Notes under the pieces: generated by a model
Database searches by the model: none
Seen by the model: only the letters and a program-made list of their open reading frames with translations
What the model was told of the DNA's origin: nothing
DNA from: Acidobacteriota bacterium
GTDB lineage: Bacteria; Acidobacteriota; Terriglobia; Acidiferrales; UBA7541
Assembly: GCA_021788095.1 (NCBI GenBank)
Contig: JAJYLB010000024.1
Location: forward strand, 1 to 56,521
Direction of reading: 5' to 3'
Length of the DNA: 56,521 nt
Part shown: positions 15,562-23,661 of the stretch, in pieces
How the letters are laid out: each line of letters starts with the position of its first letter
Position numbering within the stretch: position 1 is the first letter of the stretch
Position numbers and translations under genes: made by a program

Positions 15562-17976
15562 TCAGGCGATGCGCCACTCGAGGATGCCAAATTCACGCCA
15601 GTCGATGGGCGCGCGAATGAACATTGCGTCCGGCGGGCCAATATCGCCGGCGTGGTAGGAGATGGTCTGGGGCTCGACTTCGAGGCGAATGGCGTCTGTC
15701 AGGACGGGAGCGAACGTGACATCGTTGAACCTGTCCTTGGCCACGACGTAAGGCCCCGCATCCGCCACGGGAGTCCACTGCCCGCCGTCCCTGTACAGGA
15801 TCCGCCAGGAACGGGGAACCAGGCAGAACCGGCGATCGTCGTACCAATACACGCGCGCAGACGAGACAAGCGTCATCCCCCCAAATCCGTATTCCAGCCA
15901 GGCGGGCGTCCCCGCCGGCGGCCGCATTCGGAAGTAGCGATAGGATTCGTCGGCGGAATTGATGGGGTCCTTCCCATCGTAGAGGGCGCCGATGTCGCTG
16001 TTCTGATCGTTGTACCCGGTCCAGGTGTACGGCACGCCGCCGGACGATTCCACGCTCACGATCGGCGCCGGAGGAACCGGCGTAATCCACGCCTTACTCG
16101 CATCGCGCGCGAGCCATACCGCCATCTCGCCCATGCCGCGGTTTGCCCAGCGATGGTAAGGCACGGCGACGAGTTGGTGCGGCTGCGTTTCGAGCGAGGC
16201 GCCATCGGCGGCTCGCTGGAGCGATAAGATCTTTCCCGTGATCACCTGCGTTCCACCGAGCAGGTCCGGGCGCCATTCGCTCTGGAACTCCGCGCGATCG
16301 GGGACGATCAGGTTCAACGCGTGGCCGCCGTTGTCGGGCCATTCCGCGCAATAGACGACGGGTCCGCGTTCAAGCGCCACCAGGTCCTTGTCTTCCTGCG
16401 CGCGCGGATCGGACCGCACGCGGCGCACGGGCATGGGGAATTCGGCTCGCACCACGTCTCCCTTCCGCCAGAGCCGGTCGATGCGCGCGTATCCCCTCTC
16501 GAGTTCGATGGGGACCGGGCGGTCGTTGACGAAGAGTTTCGGCGCGCCTTCGCCGCGGTCCGCGTAGCGATAGAGCTGGCTGGGCAGAACCTCGCCGCGC
16601 GTCCATCCCGGCATCCGAACCCGTAGGGCGAACCTCTCGGGCCGGCGCGGGTTCAGGGTGATTTTCGTCTCGCCCTGCCACGGGAAGCGCGTTTCCTGAA
16701 CGATCTCGGCCGTGTTGCCCTCCCGGCCGACGTTCACTTGGGCGCGGCTGCCCACGAACAGGTTGACGTAGAGCGAATCGGCAGACTCCGCGTAGATGTA
16801 ACTTCCTATCGAGGCCGTGAGCCGAACGACGTTCGGCGGGCAGCAGGGGACGTTGATCCAATCGAACCGCTCGTAATTCCCGAACGATTTCAGGGGATTC
16901 TGGTAGAAGAACCGGTCGCCCTTGAGCGAGACGCCGTCGGCGAAGCTGTTGTACAGCACGCGCTCCATCACATCGATATAGGCGGCGTGGTGGTGCAGCA
17001 GGAACAGCCGGTGGTTCCAGACGGCGTTGCCATAGGACGCGCACGTCTCGTCCCAGGCGCTGAGGTTCGGCAACTCGAACGGCGCGCCAAACTGCTCGTG
17101 GTATCGAATCGAGCCGATGCCGCCGGTAACGTACACCTTCCCGGAAACTGCGTCTCGCCAAATCGCGTCGTCGGCCACACGGTAAGCCGGCTGGCCGGAC
17201 AGGGCGGCGATATCGGTGAGCGCGATGTAGAGGAACGTTGCCCGGACGCAATGGCCCACGGCCGTCCGCTGGGTGGTCACGGGCGCCTGGTCCTGGTCGT
17301 AATCGGGGTCGGTGGCGTAGACGCCCTGGCGCGGATAATTCGGCTGGCCGCGCTCGTCGATCAGGTAACGGGCGAACTCCCAATCGGCGGGATCGCCCGA
17401 CTCGCGGTAAAGCTGGACGAAGCCGATTTCCTGGCCTTCGTGACCGGCGATGTAGTTTTTCTTCCCCGGCCCGTAATTCGCGCGGGCCACCGCGGCATCC
17501 CGCAGCGCCGCGTCGAGCATCTTCCGCTTGCCCGTGACCGCCGCGTAGGCCGCGCCCGCCTCGAGGAAATGCCCGGGAAGGCGGATGGCCATTTCCGGGT
17601 TCGCGAGGCGCGGCAAGAGCGCGGCAACGAGTTGATCGATCCGGCGATCGACGTAGGCTTCGAGCTTGGGATCGGGCCGTTTCGCGAGCATGTAGGCCGC
17701 GCCCTCGATCAGCTTCGGAACGCCGAAATCGTCGCGATCGCCCGTCATTCGGTCGAAGCAATGCCAAATCGATACCGCGCGGTTCGCTTCCATTCGCGGC
17801 GTCCAGAACTCGTCTCGAACGTCCACGCGGGTGAGCGGCACCGGCCGAATCTGGTAATCGGGCTGGTTTTCCGCGGGCTCGGAAATCGAATTCCAGAAGG
17901 AAAGCGCAGGAGGCAGCAAGCAGGCAGTCCTCAGGAGCGACCTGCGGGTGATTTTCGTGTCTTCGAAAGCGCTCAT
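15562..17976 (-). CDS. GH127 beta-L-arabinofuranosidase, Tat-exported
   Basis: An 804-residue glycoside hydrolase 127 (DUF1680) enzyme that releases beta-L-arabinofuranose from plant cell-wall glycans. The N-terminus has a twin-arginine signal (TKITRRSLLR followed by a hydrophobic stretch). Catalytic and zinc-site motifs are present: ETCASYGNAVWNHRLF (Glu and first Cys) and VPCCPPN (paired Cys, nucleophile site). The central alpha/alpha barrel spans about residues 60-420, with beta domains after it. ATG 17976 is preferred because it places the Tat motif near the N-terminus. It stands alone, with repeats on both sides and no transporter or other glycosidase nearby. Confidence 0.9.
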   Translation of the reverse strand: MSAFEDTKITRRSLLRTACLLPPALSFWNSISEPAENQPDYQIRPVPLTRVDVRDEFWTPRMEANRAVSIWHCFDRMTGDRDDFGVPKLIEGAAYMLAKRPDPKLEAYVDRRIDQLVAALLPRLANPEMAIRLPGHFLEAGAAYAAVTGKRKMLDAALRDAAVARANYGPGKKNYIAGHEGQEIGFVQLYRESGDPADWEFARYLIDERGQPNYPRQGVYATDPDYDQDQAPVTTQRTAVGHCVRATFLYIALTDIAALSGQPAYRVADDAIWRDAVSGKVYVTGGIGSIRYHEQFGAPFELPNLSAWDETCASYGNAVWNHRLFLLHHHAAYIDVMERVLYNSFADGVSLKGDRFFYQNPLKSFGNYERFDWINVPCCPPNVVRLTASIGSYIYAESADSLYVNLFVGSRAQVNVGREGNTAEIVQETRFPWQGETKITLNPRRPERFALRVRMPGWTRGEVLPSQLYRYADRGEGAPKLFVNDRPVPIELERGYARIDRLWRKGDVVRAEFPMPVRRVRSDPRAQEDKDLVALERGPVVYCAEWPDNGGHALNLIVPDRAEFQSEWRPDLLGGTQVITGKILSLQRAADGASLETQPHQLVAVPYHRWANRGMGEMAVWLARDASKAWITPVPPAPIVSVESSGGVPYTWTGYNDQNSDIGALYDGKDPINSADESYRYFRMRPPAGTPAWLEYGFGGMTLVSSARVYWYDDRRFCLVPRSWRILYRDGGQWTPVADAGPYVVAKDRFNDVTFAPVLTDAIRLEVEPQTISYHAGDIGPPDAMFIRAPIDWREFGILEWRIA

Positions 17977-18056
17977 TTCGAACCTCGTGGCATTCTCGCC
18001 CGGATGCGTGCCGGGTGGCAACAGGAACTTCGCTCGGGCCGCGGGAGAGAAAAGGA

Positions 18057-18240
18057 GGCAGGAGATAGGTTACAGGCCACAGGAGGCCGAAAGACGGGCC
18101 GAAAGGCATCAACGCGGAGGGCGCGGAGGAGGGAAGACAGGGGACGGGTTACAGGCCACAGGTTACAGGGGGCCGGAAGACGGGCCGAAGGGCATCAACA
18201 CGGAGGTCACGGAGGCGAAAGACGGAGAAAAGCAAAGGCC
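18057..18240 (+). repeat. Composite purine-rich repeat, two tandem copies (copy 4)
   Basis: Two units in a row. Each has GGTTACAGGCCACAGG-type heptamers, then GGCCGAAAGACGGGCCGAA, then AACGCGGAGGGCGCGGAGG or AACACGGAGGTCACGGAGG. The unit is the same as at 4327-4480. It fills most of the 395-bp gap 17977-18371, which holds no gene; the rest is G-rich and ends in the promoter at 18332. Confidence 0.75.
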
Positions 18241-18331
18241 ACTCGATGGAAGGCAACCGGCGAGGGGCTGCCTTGAGGGGCAGGCTGGCGGGTGGCTGCC
18301 TGCGGCCAGGGGGGCTGCGGCGGGGGCTGCC

Positions 18332-18360
18332 TTGACACTCTGGCGGGGTAGCTGATACGG
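18332..18360 (+). promoter_or_regulatory. Candidate promoter with perfect -35
   Basis: TTGACA (18332-18337) is followed after 16 bp by GATACG (18354-18359), a weak -10. Transcription would start only a few bases before ATG 18372, giving a very short leader. Confidence 0.35.
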
Positions 18361-18371
18361 TGCGGCTTCGG

Positions 18372-19478
18372 ATGAAACGACTTGTAAGGAACCTGGTTCT
18401 TCTCATCATCATCCTCGGGGCGCTCGGGGCGCTCTTGTATCACTCGCGGGGGGCGCTGGCGAAGCAAGGCTTTAGCTGGTCGACGCTGCGGGACTCACTC
18501 GAGCAGACGCGGCTGAGCCTGGTTCTGCTCGCCGCCCTGGCCATCTACGTTTGCTACGCGCTCCGAGCCCAACGCTGGGTGGCTTTTTCCCGTTACCTGG
18601 GCCGCGCGCGGTTCTGGCACGTCTTCGAATCGACCCTGATGGGTTTTGCGTCCCTGTTCCTGCTGGGCCGGGCGGGGGAGCCGGTTCGGCCGCTGCTGAT
18701 CGCGCGCAAGGACCGGCTGTCGATCGCTGGCACCTTCGGGATCTACGTGCTCGAGCGGATTTTCGATATAGCCGCGACTCTGGCCCTTTTTGGCCTTGGC
18801 CTTCTGCTCGCCACCAGCCAAATCGCGAGCGGTGGGGGCGATTCGGCCGTGGTCGAGGCGCGCTATTGGGGCCTGGTCGTTTTCGGTGTGCTCATCCTGG
18901 TGATTGCGTTCCTCATCTACTTCCGGCTGCATGGCGCGGGTGCGCTCGAGCGCCGCTTGACGGCATGGAGCGGGCGGCGGGGTTGGCGGCACAGCGTGGC
19001 GCGCTTTTTCGTGGGAGTGAGCGACGGTTTGCAGGCGATACGCACCTGGCGCGACCTCGGGGAAGCCGTGGGCTATTCGGTGGTTCACTGGGCTTTGGTG
19101 GCGCTGGCCTTCGTTTGGGTTTTCCAAGGATTCGGGGGCGATCTCGGCCATCTGGGCTTCGCCGACGCCATGCTGGTGCTCGGAGTGACGATGCTCGGCG
19201 CGATGTTCCAATTGCCAGCCATCGGCGGCGGGGCGCAAGTGGCGAGCATGGTCGCTTTAACCGGCTTTTTTGGAATCGACCAGGGGCCGGCGGTGGCGGC
19301 GGCGATCGTCTTGTGGGTGGTCACCTTCTGCGCCGTGCTCGTTGGGGGAATACCGCTGCTCATTCGGCAGGGGTTCTCGTTCCGGGAACTGTTGCGACTC
19401 GCCTCGGAGTCGAAACGGGAGGAGGAAATGGCCGAGGAGGAGGAACTCAAGCACCGGACCGAACAGGTGCGCCGGTGA
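18372..19478 (+). CDS. Flippase-like/LPG-synthase-type integral membrane protein (UPF0104)
   Basis: A 368-residue protein with 8-9 hydrophobic segments, beginning LVLLIIILGALGALLYH. It shows the lysylphosphatidylglycerol-synthase TM-region family pattern: LGRAGEPVRPLLIARK in the first third and LPAIGGGAQVASMVALT in the last third. Members (AglD2/UPF0104) are membrane proteins of unclear role in lipid or isoprenoid handling. There is no synthetase domain, so it is not a full MprF. The end is charged (EEEMAEEEELKHR). ATG 18372 is chosen; GTG 18360 would add four residues. Its stop overlaps nrdR by 4 bp. Confidence 0.82.
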   Translation: MKRLVRNLVLLIIILGALGALLYHSRGALAKQGFSWSTLRDSLEQTRLSLVLLAALAIYVCYALRAQRWVAFSRYLGRARFWHVFESTLMGFASLFLLGRAGEPVRPLLIARKDRLSIAGTFGIYVLERIFDIAATLALFGLGLLLATSQIASGGGDSAVVEARYWGLVVFGVLILVIAFLIYFRLHGAGALERRLTAWSGRRGWRHSVARFFVGVSDGLQAIRTWRDLGEAVGYSVVHWALVALAFVWVFQGFGGDLGHLGFADAMLVLGVTMLGAMFQLPAIGGGAQVASMVALTGFFGIDQGPAVAAAIVLWVVTFCAVLVGGIPLLIRQGFSFRELLRLASESKREEEMAEEEELKHRTEQVRR

Positions 19479-19957
19479 GGTGCCCGTTCTGTGCGGCCCG
19501 GGAAGACCGGGTGGTCGATTCCCGCGAGAGCGGGACCGGGGAGCTGATCCGGCGGCGGAGGCAGTGCAACCGCTGCCATCGGCGATTTACCACCTACGAG
19601 CGCAGCGACGAGATCCCTTACATGGTGGTGAAGAAGGACGGGCGGCGGGAGCGGTTCGACCGGCAGAAAGTGCTCCAGGGCCTGCTGAAGGCTTGCGAGA
19701 AGCGGCCGGTGCCCACGGCGAAGCTGGAGGCGCTGGTGGCGGAGGTGGAGCGGTTCGTGCTGGAATCGCCAAACCGCGAGAGAGCCACCAGCGAGATCGG
19801 CACGCTGCTGATGTCTCACCTCAAGAAGCTGGACAAGGTGGCTTACGTGCGGTTCGCCTCCGTGTACCTGGATTTCAAGGACGTGCGGGAGTTTCTCGGG
19901 GAGCTGAAGGGCTTGCTGGGGGAGCGAGCCCGCGCGGAGCGGGAAAAGAAGGGGTGA
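19475..19957 (+). CDS. nrdR: Transcriptional repressor NrdR
   Basis: A 160-residue ATP/dATP-sensing repressor of ribonucleotide reductase genes. The N-terminal zinc ribbon is clear: RCPFCAAREDRVVDSRES with a second pair in CNRCHRRFTTYER. The ATP-cone follows (MVVKKDGRRERFDRQKVLQG to about residue 140), and the C-terminal helix ends the family's usual length. GTG 19475 overlaps the previous stop (GTGA). No ribonucleotide reductase gene is in the window, so it regulates in trans. Confidence 0.95.
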   Translation: MRCPFCAAREDRVVDSRESGTGELIRRRRQCNRCHRRFTTYERSDEIPYMVVKKDGRRERFDRQKVLQGLLKACEKRPVPTAKLEALVAEVERFVLESPNRERATSEIGTLLMSHLKKLDKVAYVRFASVYLDFKDVREFLGELKGLLGERARAEREKKG

Positions 19958-19974
19958 TTACGCCTTAGTAGGAT

Positions 19975-20112
19975 GCTGCAAGAGGCCCTTCACCACCGTC
20001 ATCCCGAGCCCGGTCGCTTCACTCAGGGTAAACTCCGCGAAGGATCTCAACACCTGTTTCCCAAGGATCGACGGGATGCTTCGCTCAGCATGACATCTTG
20101 GCCTTTTGCAGC
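19975..20112. repeat. MITE-like element with terminal inverted repeats
   Basis: Outer arms GCTGCAAGAGGCC (19975-19987) and GGCCTTTTGCAGC (20100-20112) match at 12 of 13 positions. Inside, GTCATCCCGAG near 19999 pairs with the region ending CAGCATGAC near 20094. The element is about 138 bp without coding content, between the convergent nrdR and acetyltransferase genes. It could also act as a bidirectional terminator. Confidence 0.6.
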
Positions 20113-20118
20113 GGCCTG

Positions 20119-21072
20119 TTACGGCAGCCAGACGCCGGCGGAGAAACGGCGCACGGCGCGGAAGCCCATGTTTTCGTAGAGGGCGATGGCGGAGCGATTG
20201 GCGCAGGTGACCGTGAGGGAAAGCGCCGTGTAGCCCAGGCTCTCGAGGGCGCAGACGGAAGCTTGGAGCATGCCTCGGCCCAGGCCGTGGCCCTGGTAGC
20301 CCGGCAGAACGCAGACCTGTGTGGTGTGGGCGACGCCGGGAGCGACTTCCGAATTCAGAATCAGGGCGATGGGGACATCGCTTTCGGAGAAGGTGAGCAC
20401 GAACGAGGCGCGGGGGAGAAACTCGCCGCAGCCGCGCTGGTAGACGATGTTGCGCAGGAACCGGTTGGCGCCTTCCTCGCTCCGGTATTGGTCGTTGATC
20501 TCGCCATCGATGTGATTCTCGTACGCCAAGCGAATCAGACGCGCCGCAGGGCGCAGCCAGCGGTCGTTCCAGGGGGATAGGGCCAAGCCCGAAGGCTTGT
20601 TTTGGCCGTCGGCGGGAGCGCCGGCCAGGCTCATGAGCATGAATTGACGGTGGTAGATGCGGAAGTCTTCGCCGGCGAGGGCATCGTCCATCTCCGTGCC
20701 GCCGGGCATGAGCTGAGCTTCGACGCGAGCGAGATGGGGCAGAGGCCGCAGGCTCGCCAGGATCTCGCGCAAGAGGAGCCGGGCGATTTCCGTTGGGGGA
20801 AAGCGGGAGGAGACGAACAGCCCGCCAATCAGGCCCTTGTGCTCCTCGAGGATGTAGAAGCCGTAGCCTGCCGGTTCGCCCTTTTGCCAAGCGGCATAGC
20901 CCAGCAGGGAATGGGATTGGATGAAGTTTCGAATGAGTTCGAGGGAAGGGCCATAGTCCCAGCGCAACTGCTCCTTCCAGCAGCGCGCCTCCTCTTCGAA
21001 AACCGGCTGGAGTTTCCGCCAGTTGACGCGGCGCAGGTCGGTCAGTTCCACGCGCGTGCGCAGCAAAGCCAA
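20119..21072 (-). CDS. GNAT-family N-acetyltransferase (two-domain)
   Basis: A protein of about 317 residues. The C-terminal half is a clear GNAT domain: HTTQVCVLPGYQGHGLGRGM carries the acetyl-CoA loop (Q/RxxGxG/A), and SLTVTCANRSAIALYENMGF is the closing signature. The N-terminal half looks like a degenerate second GNAT domain. The substrate is unknown. The start is uncertain: no ribosome site is seen, and TTG 21072, TTG 21066 and GTG 21051 are all possible. TTG 21072 is used because it lies next to the upstream stop at 21083, suggesting coupling. It is the last gene of the flavoprotein/ferredoxin operon. Confidence 0.75.
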   Translation of the reverse strand: MALLRTRVELTDLRRVNWRKLQPVFEEEARCWKEQLRWDYGPSLELIRNFIQSHSLLGYAAWQKGEPAGYGFYILEEHKGLIGGLFVSSRFPPTEIARLLLREILASLRPLPHLARVEAQLMPGGTEMDDALAGEDFRIYHRQFMLMSLAGAPADGQNKPSGLALSPWNDRWLRPAARLIRLAYENHIDGEINDQYRSEEGANRFLRNIVYQRGCGEFLPRASFVLTFSESDVPIALILNSEVAPGVAHTTQVCVLPGYQGHGLGRGMLQASVCALESLGYTALSLTVTCANRSAIALYENMGFRAVRRFSAGVWLP

Positions 21073-21082
21073 GATGAAGGCA

Positions 21083-22153
21083 TTATACCGTGGAAATTCG
21101 GACGAGGGCGGGCTCGGGTGCGGGCCGGCTCCGCGCGTTTTCGAGCCGCAACACGCCGCGCGGACAGACCTCGGCGCAGAGGCCGCAGCCAACGCATGCG
21201 GCGCGGGTAAAACTCGAGTTGGCCTGGGCGTAGGCGCGGACGTCGATGCCCATCTCGCAATACTTGCTGCACAAGCCGCAGGAAATGCACATATTCCGCT
21301 TGACCGCGATGCGGAACCGGCCGGCCTTTTGCACCAACCCAAGCAAGGCGGCCATGGGGCAGAAGTTGCGGCACCAGATGCGCGTGCCGCCGACGGGATA
21401 GAGGCCGGCGCCTACCACCCCGCTGAGCATCGCTACGACGAGGAAGGCGTAGGCCGTCTCGAAGGCGTGGGTAAAGCGCGCCAGCTCCGGCGCGCGGGCG
21501 CCCCAGCCCCAGGCGAGGAAAAGAAGCGCCGTCAAGAGCAGGCAAATCGCCAGGACGACGTGGATGGAGACCTTCTCGAATTTCCACGCCGCGCTCGATT
21601 TGCTGGTGAGGTGGCGCAGGGGATCGCCGGCGGTATTGGCCAAGCCGCCGCAGCCGCACACCCAGGAGCAGTACCAGCGCTTGCCAACCAGTGTCCCCAG
21701 CAGTGGCACGAGCAGGAGCGAGCCGATAAAACTGTAGAGCACGTAAGCGAGCGGGAGGCGGAAAATCGTTCCGGGCACGAAATCGTCGAGCTTCAGCGGC
21801 CAGAAATAGCTGAAGTAGTATTCCGGCTGGTGAAAGAATTTCAGGATTTCCGGAACCAGAAACGCAAAGACGACTTGCACGAACATCACCACCGCCGTGC
21901 GGACCACCTGATAACGGTTATGGCGGTACTTGCGGAGGACGTACACGCCGCCCGCGAGAATCGCGAGGGAGTAGAGGATGCCGTAGAGGGTCCAGCGGCT
22001 GTCCAAGCCGATGGCGCGGGCGGCGCGAGCGAAGACTTCCGTGGAATAGAGCAGGAGGTAGAACGCAACGAGGAGGCCCGTCAGGAGCCAGGCGGTTACG
22101 CCGCGATGGGTGAGGTCGTGGGCAAGCCACGCCGCTTTTCCCTGCCTTACCAT
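21083..22153 (-). CDS. Membrane-bound 4Fe-4S polyferredoxin (NapH/NosR-like)
   Basis: A 356-residue inner-membrane protein with about six hydrophobic segments. Between them are NapH/NosR-type cysteine motifs WYCSWVCGCGG (with Gly where Pro is usual) and WCRNFCPMAALLG. Near the C-terminus are two classical 4Fe-4S clusters: CISCGLCSKYC and CVGCGLCAEVCPRG. It should pass electrons between a soluble partner and the quinone pool. The partner is probably the NAD(P)/FAD protein encoded 7 bp upstream. ATG 22153 is chosen from the start of the hydrophobic region and a GAGGATGAGAG ribosome site; the longer reading is a shadow of the neighbour. Confidence 0.85.
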   Translation of the reverse strand: MVRQGKAAWLAHDLTHRGVTAWLLTGLLVAFYLLLYSTEVFARAARAIGLDSRWTLYGILYSLAILAGGVYVLRKYRHNRYQVVRTAVVMFVQVVFAFLVPEILKFFHQPEYYFSYFWPLKLDDFVPGTIFRLPLAYVLYSFIGSLLLVPLLGTLVGKRWYCSWVCGCGGLANTAGDPLRHLTSKSSAAWKFEKVSIHVVLAICLLLTALLFLAWGWGARAPELARFTHAFETAYAFLVVAMLSGVVGAGLYPVGGTRIWCRNFCPMAALLGLVQKAGRFRIAVKRNMCISCGLCSKYCEMGIDVRAYAQANSSFTRAACVGCGLCAEVCPRGVLRLENARSRPAPEPALVRISTV

Positions 22154-22160
22154 GCCGCTC

Positions 22161-23444
22161 TCATCCTCGCCCGCTCCATTCCCGATAATAGGAGCGCAAG
22201 GGAGCCAAGTCCACGCGGCCGAATTCGACGTCGAATTGGGCTTCCGCGAGATGCTCGACGACGTAGGAAAGGCCGCGGCGTTCGGCGATCCACCGCTCGA
22301 ACAGGGCGTGGTCCCAGCGCGAGCCGAGCATATTGAGCCCAACGACGGCGCCGGCTTGCTCGACGATACGCGCGCTGGCTTCGCGTCCCGGGAACGGGAA
22401 AAAGAACGTGCGCGCGCCGGCGGGCGGCTCGCCAACCGCGCCGGCGGAGGTGTATTCGATTTCGAAGAACTTGGCGCTATTGAAGAAGATGGGCGGAGCG
22501 TAGTGGATCGGGTTGCCAAGCATAGCGCGGGCGGCCAGCTCGCCTTGGCGTTTCGCCGAATACCAAAGCTGCTCGACTGTCGGCCGGCCATCGTGCTGGA
22601 ATTCGGCGCAATCGCCCGCGGCCCAAACGTTTTCGAGCGACGTCTCGAATGCCGGTGAAACGAGAATGCCGCGGCCCATTCGCGGCGGCGTCTTCACCTG
22701 CTGGAGCCATGCGACGGCGGGAACCACGCCAATCGCTATGCCCAGCATCTGGCAGGGGAATTCCGCGCCGGATTTCGTTCGCACGACGCGAATGCGGCCG
22801 CCCGGGTCCGACTGCACGCCAGCGACTTCTTCCGAGCCGTGCAAATCCACGCCGTGGCGGCGAATGTGCGAGCTGACGATCTCCGATTCCTCCCGGGCCA
22901 GCGCTCCGGGCCAATACCAGGGCGAGCGGACAAGGAACGTTACCTTCTTGCGGTGGAAGACGAGGCATTCGACCAGCTCGACGCCGATCAGGCCGCCGCC
23001 GACGACCACCGCTTCGCGCGTGGCTCGAGCGAGGTGTTCGCAGCGATCGAGGTCGGCGAGAGTAACGAAATGCGAGACACCTTCACGCACGCTTTCGAGC
23101 CCCGGCCAGTCGGGCCGAGCGCCGAGGGAGCCGACGGCGAGGAGCAAGCGATCGTAAGCGAGAGTCTGGCCGGAGGCGAGGGAAAGCGCGCGGCGGGTGG
23201 CGTCGAGATCCACGACGGTATCGCGCACCAAGCGAATCTTCTGCTTGGCGAAGACTCTGCGTTCGTAGGGCTCGAGATCGCGAAGAGACATGCGGTCCAT
23301 GAACGCGTACATGAGCGCAGTGCGCGAGAAAAAATAGTCGCTTTCGGCGCTGACCATGGTGATTTCCGCTTCGAGGTCGGCCGCGCGCAGCGTCAGTGCG
23401 GCCGTCGTGCCTGCCACGCCGTTTCCGAGGATGAGGTATCGCAC
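22161..23444 (-). CDS. FAD-dependent pyridine-nucleotide disulfide-type oxidoreductase
   Basis: A 427-residue NAD(P)H/FAD oxidoreductase of the ferredoxin-reductase/NirB type. The FAD-binding motif is at the very start (YLILGNGVAGTTAALTL), the NAD(P)-binding motif is AVVVGGGLIGVELVE (about 155-170), and the second FAD motif is NVWAAGDCAEF. No redox-active CxxxxC pair is seen, so it is not a dithiol reductase. GTG 23444 is chosen because it puts the first beta-strand at residue 2; GTG 23492 would add 16 residues. It lies in front of the membrane polyferredoxin, suggesting an NAD(P)H-to-quinone or reverse electron route. Confidence 0.87.
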   Translation of the reverse strand: MRYLILGNGVAGTTAALTLRAADLEAEITMVSAESDYFFSRTALMYAFMDRMSLRDLEPYERRVFAKQKIRLVRDTVVDLDATRRALSLASGQTLAYDRLLLAVGSLGARPDWPGLESVREGVSHFVTLADLDRCEHLARATREAVVVGGGLIGVELVECLVFHRKKVTFLVRSPWYWPGALAREESEIVSSHIRRHGVDLHGSEEVAGVQSDPGGRIRVVRTKSGAEFPCQMLGIAIGVVPAVAWLQQVKTPPRMGRGILVSPAFETSLENVWAAGDCAEFQHDGRPTVEQLWYSAKRQGELAARAMLGNPIHYAPPIFFNSAKFFEIEYTSAGAVGEPPAGARTFFFPFPGREASARIVEQAGAVVGLNMLGSRWDHALFERWIAERRGLSYVVEHLAEAQFDVEFGRVDLAPLRSYYREWSGRG

Positions 23445-23661
23445 CGCTCGCTCACTGCCGAAAAAGCGTTCCAACCCCGCCGATGGTAACACCGCTGGGC
23501 CGGCGGCTGGGGTGCGTATGGCGGGCGGGCGCGCCCGCGAGCGAGCCGGTTACCGACAAGGCGAGAGGAGCCAGGCGCCGGCTGAAGGATCGAGCGGGGG
23601 GCACGAACCGCGCTTGCACCCTCGCAGGCTATTGCGCGAAATCGGCGCCGGACCTCGTGGC

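Noticed and set aside
16738..18276. Long plus-strand frame (512 codons) opposite the GH127 gene
   Set aside because: The minus strand has all GH127 motifs and a Tat signal. The plus frame has no recognisable domain and runs into the repeats.
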